Origin: Oscillospiraceae bacterium
GTDB taxonomy: Bacteria > Bacillota > Clostridia > Oscillospirales > Ruminococcaceae
Length of the DNA stretch: 64,000 bases
Reading direction: 5' to 3'
Assembly (NCBI GenBank): GCA_016296505.1
Contig: JAEDJD010000001.1
Coordinates: forward strand, 235,121 to 299,120
Shown: piece by piece, positions 58,750 through 64,000 of the stretch
How positions within the stretch are numbered: position 1 is the stretch's first letter
Layout: each line of letters opens with the position of its first letter
Notes under the pieces: generated by a model
Database searches by the model: none
What the model saw: the letters and a program-made list of their open reading frames with translations, nothing else
What the model was told of the DNA's origin: nothing
Made by a program: the position numbers and the translations under genes

Positions 58750-59628
58750 TCATCGTTCTTTCTTATAATCACGGTGATGCGTAATGATATGCATATCAGC
58801 TTTGCGCAGTTCTGCGGTAATCAGCTCTGCAAATGTAACTGACCGATGCTTACCGCCTGTGCAGCCAAATCCGACAACAAGCTGTGGTCTGCCTTCGCGG
58901 ATATAAAGCGGTACGAGGAATTTCAGCAGCTTGATCACCTTATCGAAATATTCTGCTGATTCCGGTGCGTTCATGACATAATCTTGTACGCATTTCTCAA
59001 CGCCAGTATGCGAACGAAGTTCATCCACATAATATGGATTCGGCAGACAGCGCATATCAAATACAAGATCTGCTTCCAGCGGCGCGCCGTATTTGAAGCC
59101 GAAACTGAGAATCTGAATTGGCATTGCATCGGTGATCCGCTGTGAAAAATAGGTCTTGACCTGCTCCTTGAGCTGTGCAGCGGTAATCAGCGAGGAATCC
59201 AGCGGATAATCGGCTGTTGCGCGAAGCACCTGTAATTCATCGTATTCAAAGCGGATTGCTTTATCGAGATCGCCCTCAAATTTCCGCGCCGCAACAGGAT
59301 GACTTCTGCGCTGCGTCCGGAATCGCTTCATCAGCACTTCCTCTGAGGCTTCGATGCAGAGCATTGTAAATTTGACATCCTGATGATACTTGTCCTGCAT
59401 CGTGCGGAATGCTTCTGCAAGCTCGGAATACCGATGGCAGGAACGCAGATCAATGACAGCTGCGGTTCGAGAATATCGTCCGCCTTTTTCCAGACAATGT
59501 TTGAGATATGGCTCCAACATCGCAAGCGGCAGATTATCTACCGCATAGAATCCGATATCCTCCAGCGCATCCAGTGCGCTTGTCTTTCCGGCGCCAGCCA
59601 TGCCGGTAATCAGCACAAGTTCCATCAT
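58750..59628 (-). CDS. rapZ: RNase adapter/nucleotide-binding protein RapZ (YvcJ)
   Basis: The 292-residue P-loop protein has TGMAGAGKTSALDALEDIG at the N-terminus, DNLP, and the C-terminal signature FGCTGGKHRSV. In Enterobacteria RapZ guides RNase E to the GlmZ small RNA; in Gram-positives the homologue YvcJ binds nucleotides and its role is less clear. It is found with hprK and murB here. In Firmicutes it often precedes yvcK and whiA, which are not next to it in this window. The first of two adjacent ATGs is used. Confidence 0.93.
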   Translation of the reverse strand: MMELVLITGMAGAGKTSALDALEDIGFYAVDNLPLAMLEPYLKHCLEKGGRYSRTAAVIDLRSCHRYSELAEAFRTMQDKYHQDVKFTMLCIEASEEVLMKRFRTQRRSHPVAARKFEGDLDKAIRFEYDELQVLRATADYPLDSSLITAAQLKEQVKTYFSQRITDAMPIQILSFGFKYGAPLEADLVFDMRCLPNPYYVDELRSHTGVEKCVQDYVMNAPESAEYFDKVIKLLKFLVPLYIREGRPQLVVGFGCTGGKHRSVTFAELITAELRKADMHIITHHRDYKKER

Positions 59629-59647
59629 CTTTTTCTTTCCTTTTCAT

Positions 59648-60232
59648 TTACGGCAATTGCGTGATCGGGACGCCTTTTGCCTGCAGCATCGCGATCACTT
59701 CGCCTTTCGATCCCTCTGTATATCCATCATCACGCAGAACGATAAATTTTTTCTGTTGATTTGCTGTGATCCAGATATAGAGGCTTCCGTTTTTTTCTGT
59801 ATAACCCTCAATCAAATTGTAAGCATAACGAGCCTGCGTATCTGTTCCGACTGCGGAACGGGTTGTCGTAATGCTGTCACTTTCAAAGACAGTCCGAACA
59901 GTCTGTCCGAATACCTGCGACCATTCTTTGGAATGCGTCACACGCCAAAGTGTGATTTGGCTTCCGAAAATAAAGCCGAGCATTCCAGTGACGCCAATGG
60001 CGCCGGCAATGACCGCTTCCAAGTAAATTGTCGTCGGTATGTGCATCTGGTATTTTTGTGATTTGATGATCACCCAGACGCATAACGCAGAATATCCCAA
60101 CGACAGTAATCCGCAAATCAGCAGAATCATGCCAGATAGTTTCTTCTGTCTTGTTTTCATATTTTGCTTGATGATACATTTTGTCAGGAGTATAGCGTCT
60201 TCCTGCGAGAGTACGCTTTCGTTGACGATCAT
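59648..60232 (-). CDS. Two-span membrane protein, YcxB-like
   Basis: A 194-residue protein with two hydrophobic spans at about 33-55 and 70-90. A soluble C-terminal part with PH/YcxB-like strands (YNLIEGYTEKNGSLYIWITANQ split near residue 145, then KFIVLRDDGY) follows. The ATG overlaps the murB stop codon (ATGA), so it is translated with murB. The function of this family is unknown. Confidence 0.7.
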   Translation of the reverse strand: MIVNESVLSQEDAILLTKCIIKQNMKTRQKKLSGMILLICGLLSLGYSALCVWVIIKSQKYQMHIPTTIYLEAVIAGAIGVTGMLGFIFGSQITLWRVTHSKEWSQVFGQTVRTVFESDSITTTRSAVGTDTQARYAYNLIEGYTEKNGSLYIWITANQQKKFIVLRDDGYTEGSKGEVIAMLQAKGVPITQLP

Positions 60233-61152
60233 GCGATTACCTCACTGCCCAGAATTTCTGGTTCGAGTTCGAGAATAAAGCCAGTCTGCGCCTTGACGGT
60301 TTCCTGCACATGACGGCAGACTGCCATGACATCGGCAAAGGTTGCGCCGCCGCGGTTGACGACAAAGCCTGCGTGCTTTTCGCTGACCTGTGCGCCGCCT
60401 ACCGTATAGCCTTTTAGTCCGCATTCGTCAATCAGCTTGGAGGCATAGCTCCCGACCGGACGCTTAAATGTACTGCCTGCACTTGGATATTCAAGCGGCT
60501 GTTTTGCTTTTCGTCTGCCGAGAAGATCCTGCATTTTTTCACGGATTGCATCCGGTTCGCCGGAATTGAGCTGAACCGACGCTTGTAAAATAATCCATGG
60601 TTTCTCCATGAAAACGCTGTGTCGATAGCCGAGATTCAGCGCAGAGGCGTCTAGCGTGCGGATGGCTCCGGTTTCATCGAGTATGGTTACGCTATGGAGC
60701 ACCTGTGAAAATTCACCGTTATAAGCGCCTGCATTCATGAATACCGCACCGCCGACAGAGCCGGGAATGCCATATGCAAATTCGAGTCCCGTAAGAGAAT
60801 GCTCCAGTGCAAAGAGACAAAGATTCTTGAGGGATTCGCCGGCGCCGCAGGTCACAATGCCGTTCTGCTCGGTGATATCTGACGCAAGTGCGCCGCTGAG
60901 TTTCAGAATAACGCCTTGGTAGCCCTGATCCGGTACAAGCAGATTGCTGCCGCGTCCAATGAGCGCAAATGAAATCTCATGATCGCGCAGATACTGAATC
61001 ACCGTTTGGCAAGCGCCAGAATCGGGCAGTATGACAAGTGCTTCACAGGCACCGCCGATTTTGAAGGTTGTGAGTTCCGAAAGACGGACGGCAGGCGCGA
61101 TTTCTGCACCGGCTTTCCGGCAGACAGCCGTTAGCTGTTCCATATCTAGCAT
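60229..61152 (-). CDS. murB: UDP-N-acetylenolpyruvoylglucosamine reductase
   Basis: MurB reduces UDP-GlcNAc-enolpyruvate to UDP-MurNAc in peptidoglycan synthesis. The 307-residue flavoprotein has the FAD motifs LIGRGSNLLV and GIPGSVGGAVFMNAGAY, the catalytic Ser in SAGSTFKRP and a C-terminal Glu-containing block. The ATG at 61152 with AAGGAGA is preferred to one at 61179. The gene follows the PHP gene by 26 bases. Confidence 0.95.
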   Translation of the reverse strand: MLDMEQLTAVCRKAGAEIAPAVRLSELTTFKIGGACEALVILPDSGACQTVIQYLRDHEISFALIGRGSNLLVPDQGYQGVILKLSGALASDITEQNGIVTCGAGESLKNLCLFALEHSLTGLEFAYGIPGSVGGAVFMNAGAYNGEFSQVLHSVTILDETGAIRTLDASALNLGYRHSVFMEKPWIILQASVQLNSGEPDAIREKMQDLLGRRKAKQPLEYPSAGSTFKRPVGSYASKLIDECGLKGYTVGGAQVSEKHAGFVVNRGGATFADVMAVCRHVQETVKAQTGFILELEPEILGSEVIA

Positions 61153-61178
61153 ATTGTATCTCCTTATTGAAGCGAGCA

Positions 61179-61940
61179 TTATGACGATTCCTGATGGAAC
61201 AGTTTTACAAAGGAAATCTGACGTTTCCTTTGTACCATATCCATGATTGCGTCCGCGTCGAGGTTGACGATCAGACGGCTTGGAAAACTGATCTCCTGCA
61301 AAAGCTGTGCGGCGAGCGGGGTTTTGCCGATCAGCCCTGCATAGTGCGAATCCGTATTCAGCACAATCGGAATCTCATATTTTTTGCATATTGTATAGAC
61401 GGTTTTCGCGTTTTCCAGCGCACCGCTTTTCCATGCCAATGAGCTTTCGTTGATTTCAACGAGCTTTCCGGTTTCCTTAAAGAGCTTGAGTACCGGTTCA
61501 TAATCAAACGGAAACATTGCGGTTGTAGGATGTCCAATCACATCGACAAGCGGATTTTCACAGATTTTACGATAGCCCTGTGAAACAAGCGCAGGCGAAC
61601 GGTCAAACTGTACGCACTGTGTATGGTAGGATGCAATTACCCATTCGCAGAAGGACAGCTCGTGCGTATCCATATCGAGCGTGCCGTTTTCGTCAATGAT
61701 ATTTGCTTCTACGCCGTAGAGCATTTTCACGCCGTCAATTTCGCGCGGCAGCACCTTATAATTATGGAAATGCCATACGTGCGGTGCGTCGGGCATTGCC
61801 GGTCCGTGATCGGTGACGGCGAGCAGCTTGAGGCCGAGCGATTGGGCGGCGGCGGCATTTTCCTGTATGGTGGAGTAACCGTGCGTGGATGCGACTGTAT
61901 GCGTATGCACATCCGCACGGATTTGCAGTGTATCTGTCAT
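61179..61940 (-). CDS. PHP-domain metal-dependent phosphatase, YcdX-like
   Basis: A 253-residue PHP hydrolase with ADVHTHTVASTHGYSTI (His motif I), AVTDHGPAMP (motif II), EINESSLAWK and NTDSHYAGLIG (motif IV). The set should bind three metals as in YcdX-like phosphatases. Natural substrate unknown. It lies between hprK and murB with gaps of 8 and 26 bases. Confidence 0.9.
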   Translation of the reverse strand: MTDTLQIRADVHTHTVASTHGYSTIQENAAAAQSLGLKLLAVTDHGPAMPDAPHVWHFHNYKVLPREIDGVKMLYGVEANIIDENGTLDMDTHELSFCEWVIASYHTQCVQFDRSPALVSQGYRKICENPLVDVIGHPTTAMFPFDYEPVLKLFKETGKLVEINESSLAWKSGALENAKTVYTICKKYEIPIVLNTDSHYAGLIGKTPLAAQLLQEISFPSRLIVNLDADAIMDMVQRKRQISFVKLFHQESS

Positions 61941-61948
61941 ACAGCGCC

Positions 61949-62911
61949 TCAGAATTGATCGAAATCCGTGATGATTTCCTGTCCGGGCATGGATTCCAGT
62001 CCGAGGTTATGCAGCAGCTCCTCCGTTGCATTGTAACCCATTTTCTTTTGACGGCTGTTCATTGCAGCCACCTCCATGATGACGGCAGTATTTCTGCCGG
62101 GCTTGACAGGGATGGTCATGGACGGTATTTTGACACCGAGGATATTGGCATACTGCTCATCGACGCCCATGCGGTCATAGGTTTTGGTTGCGTCCCACGG
62201 TTCTAGTTTAATAATCATGTCGATTTCCTGCTGGAGCTTGACGGCGCCCATACCGAATAATCTGCGGACATTGATGATACCGATGCCGCGAAGTTCGAGG
62301 AAGTGACGAATATTTTCAGGCGATGTACCGACAAGATTTGTATTGGATACCTTGCGCAGTTCAACGGCGTCATCTGCGACCAGTCTGTGACCACGCTTGA
62401 CAAGCTCGATGGCGCATTCGGATTTACCAACGCCGCTTTCACCCGTAATAAAGATACCCTCGCCGTAAATTTCAATCAGAACGCCGTGTCTTGTGACGCG
62501 CGGAGCCAGATGCAGATTGAGGAATGAAAGCAGATTCGAGGTGAAATGCGAGGTCGATTCTGAGGTGCGCAGTACCGGAACGCTGAATTTCTGCGCAAGC
62601 GTGAGCATCTCAGCAAAGCAAGGGAGACCGCGGCTCAGGCAGAGACATTTGATATGCTGTGCAAAAAGCGCACTGATATGTTCTGTACGTTCTTGTTCTC
62701 CAAGGGTTGAGAGATAGGCAAATTCCATTTTACCGATAATCTGGATGCGCTCCGGATTGAAGTATTCATAGAAGCCCATGAGCTGAAGGCCGGGACGTGT
62801 AATATCGTTCTCAGAAATGAGAATATCCTCGGCATTGCCCGGACAGTAAAGTACCTCCAGCCGGAATTCGTCGATGATTTGTTTGAGTGTAACGGTAAAT
62901 TGTTCCGCCAT
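61949..62911 (-). CDS. hprK: HPr kinase/phosphorylase
   Basis: HPrK phosphorylates Ser46 of HPr to control carbon catabolite repression in Gram-positive bacteria, and reverses it. The 320-residue enzyme has an N-terminal Mur-ligase-like domain and a C-terminal kinase domain with Walker A GESGVGKS near residue 155, followed by VADDAVELRKV and GIGIINVRRLFG. The ATG follows AAAAGGAGGC. This is the first gene of the minus-strand operon running to rapZ. Confidence 0.95.
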   Translation of the reverse strand: MAEQFTVTLKQIIDEFRLEVLYCPGNAEDILISENDITRPGLQLMGFYEYFNPERIQIIGKMEFAYLSTLGEQERTEHISALFAQHIKCLCLSRGLPCFAEMLTLAQKFSVPVLRTSESTSHFTSNLLSFLNLHLAPRVTRHGVLIEIYGEGIFITGESGVGKSECAIELVKRGHRLVADDAVELRKVSNTNLVGTSPENIRHFLELRGIGIINVRRLFGMGAVKLQQEIDMIIKLEPWDATKTYDRMGVDEQYANILGVKIPSMTIPVKPGRNTAVIMEVAAMNSRQKKMGYNATEELLHNLGLESMPGQEIITDFDQF

Positions 62912-62950
62912 GATAAAAGCCTCCTTTTATAATATGGAATGGTCTTTTAT

Positions 62951-62979
62951 ATTATACCACATTTTCACAGAAAATGCAA
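62951..62979 (-). promoter_or_regulatory. Promoter of hprK
   Basis: Minus-strand TTGCAT (62979-62974) and TATAAT (62956-62951) with 17-base spacing, 40 bases before the start codon. Confidence 0.65.
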
Positions 62980-63001
62980 GTGCTCTGTGCAAATTGCACA
63001 A

Positions 63002-63036
63002 AGAACAGGCCCTCGCACAGCGCGAAGACCTGTTCT
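63002..63036 (-). terminator. Terminator of the lipoprotein gene
   Basis: AGAACAGG (63002-63009) pairs with CCTGTTCT (63029-63036) around a second GC-rich stem, 12 bases after the lipoprotein stop. On the minus strand a short T stretch follows. Confidence 0.65.
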
Positions 63037-63047
63037 GTATTTTCAGA

Positions 63048-63941
63048 TTATGTGATGTCGGATTCCGGTGCTTCGATGCTGCTTTCAGAGGATTCTGCTT
63101 GCGCAGATTCGCTGTTTTCTTCGGCAGCGGTATTGCCGTATAGAATAGGCATGGAATTGCCGTCCTTATTATAGAAGGTGAGGTTGTCGATATAAATATC
63201 GACGTCGTTTTCCTGTGCCCAGCGCATGATGACAAGCGTAGTACCGGCGTCATTTGCTGCATAGCCGTTTACCGGAAGCAGTGCAGGGACATCTGTTTCA
63301 CAGCGCCATGTTCCCTCGGAATGCTCCCATTCCTGATATTCAAATTCATAATGCGTTGCCCATTCGTTCTGAATTAGATTGCCGTCCGCGTCGGTTGCTT
63401 TTTCGGAAGCGAGATTTCCGGCGAGCGCGCCGAGGAAGTTGCCGACAACAAGCGTTTCGGTACCGTCTTCGTGTTTCCACATCTCATTTGCAAGGCAGGT
63501 GAAATCCACGCTGATATGACCAATATTGCCGACATTCTCCAGACCGAGTATCTCCGGCAGATTGAACACGATTTTCACAACGCCGAATTTTTCAGCCGGA
63601 TCGTCCCGCAGCGCATGAACCTTGAGCTTCTTATCGCCATCGAGATCGACAACGGAAAGCTCAATATCACATTCGTCGCCTCCGCCGTTTACCTGACGGC
63701 AGGTATACAGTTCTCCATCTTCAAAGGTGATTGCATTTGCGTCAATCGGACCGGCTTCTCTTGGCAGCGGCTCAGAAACGGATGATTCTTCTTCGCTGCT
63801 TTCTTCCTGCGATGATTCCGCAGCTGTGGTCTCCGGTGCAGATGATTCTGCGGCAGAGGAACTGTCAGCGGTATCCTTTCCGCATGATACGAGCGCGCCG
63901 AGCATTGTCAAAGCGGAGAGTATGGCAAGCAGTTTTTTCAT
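63048..63941 (-). CDS. Secreted lipoprotein with acidic linker, unknown function
   Basis: A 297-residue protein with a signal peptide and lipobox LVSC at about residues 17-20. A Ser/Glu-rich low-complexity linker (about 25-60) is followed by a beta-rich domain (about 65-275) resembling carbohydrate-binding-type jelly rolls (DVDIYIDNLTFYNKDG near the end). A second Ser/Glu-rich tail ends the protein. No catalytic motif is visible. GAGGAAAAG precedes the ATG, and TTGAAA with TATACG near 63955-63980 may be its promoter. Confidence 0.75.
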   Translation of the reverse strand: MKKLLAILSALTMLGALVSCGKDTADSSSAAESSAPETTAAESSQEESSEEESSVSEPLPREAGPIDANAITFEDGELYTCRQVNGGGDECDIELSVVDLDGDKKLKVHALRDDPAEKFGVVKIVFNLPEILGLENVGNIGHISVDFTCLANEMWKHEDGTETLVVGNFLGALAGNLASEKATDADGNLIQNEWATHYEFEYQEWEHSEGTWRCETDVPALLPVNGYAANDAGTTLVIMRWAQENDVDIYIDNLTFYNKDGNSMPILYGNTAAEENSESAQAESSESSIEAPESDIT

Positions 63942-64000
63942 ATTCTTTTCCTCGTATAATAGATTTTAGGGTAGTTTCAAGAGTACCCCAATGAACCTCT

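Noticed and set aside
1..64000. tRNA, rRNA or insertion-sequence transposase genes
   Set aside because: No cloverleaf-like, rRNA-like or DDE transposase sequence was noticed by eye. A covariance search would be needed to exclude small RNAs.

Overview
The window looks like the chromosome of an anaerobic, Gram-positive Clostridia, most like Oscillospiraceae/Ruminococcus. The support is gene content: rplM-rpsI, plsY-gpsA, the cdaA-cdaR c-di-AMP pair, HPr kinase, rapZ, murB, a 2-hydroxyacyl-CoA-dehydratase-type activase, nitrogenase-like genes and strong GGAGG ribosome sites. The species cannot be fixed from the sequence alone.

Layout. (1) 1-3363: housekeeping genes plsY, gpsA, and rplM-rpsI behind a consensus promoter. 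(2) About 3350-16400: a 13 kb integrated mobile island inserted exactly at the 3' end of rpsI. It is bounded by a 15-bp direct repeat, with matching arrays of GTAACTAAC arm-like repeats inside both ends. It carries a tyrosine integrase, a regulator, a D5-like primase-helicase, a mobC-like gene with a candidate oriT but no relaxase, and a dense defence cargo. The cargo is two TIR plus small-membrane-protein modules (one with a ThsB-like TIR protein), an AlwI-like restriction enzyme, a fused double adenine methyltransferase, a controller protein with a 9-bp inverted-repeat operator, and an Abi_C-domain protein. (3) 16489-19097: the displaced rpsI-side terminator, then cdaR and cdaA on the minus strand. 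(4) 19344-32409: a TM1266-type hydrogenase-system regulator followed by a long plus-strand cluster. The cluster holds two consecutive nitrogenase-like NifH-NifD-NifK triads, an acetyltransferase, and hypF, a pyrophosphatase-like gene, hypC, hypD, a VOC protein, two small proteins and hypE. HypA, HypB and hydrogenase subunits are absent from the window. (5) 32450-37672: an SGNH lipoprotein, a large CoA-dehydratase activase and a metallophosphoesterase. (6) 37804-56109: a surface polysaccharide locus with an initiating sugar-phosphate transferase, the GDP-mannose to GDP-6-deoxysugar pathway, glycosyltransferases, a Wzm/Wzt exporter, a glycosyltransferase-methyltransferase fusion, a flavoprotein and membrane glycosylation proteins. 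(7) 56161-63941, minus strand: a sigma-region-4-like/PepSY membrane protein, birA-like ligase, rapZ, a membrane protein, murB, a PHP hydrolase, hprK and a lipoprotein.

How the parts work together. The most unusual region is 19.7-32.4 kb. Both NifH-like reductases keep the ATP-binding and [4Fe-4S] residues, while both NifD-like partners keep P-cluster-like cysteines but lack the Cys and His that hold FeMo-cofactor in true nitrogenase. The two sets therefore look like paralogous ATP-driven reductases of unknown substrate, not a nitrogen-fixation system. Gene overlaps and tight spacing tie them to the HypCDEF proteins, which build the Fe(CN)2CO group of [NiFe]-hydrogenases. This suggests an undescribed metallocofactor or a shared low-potential pathway, but that link is inference from context.
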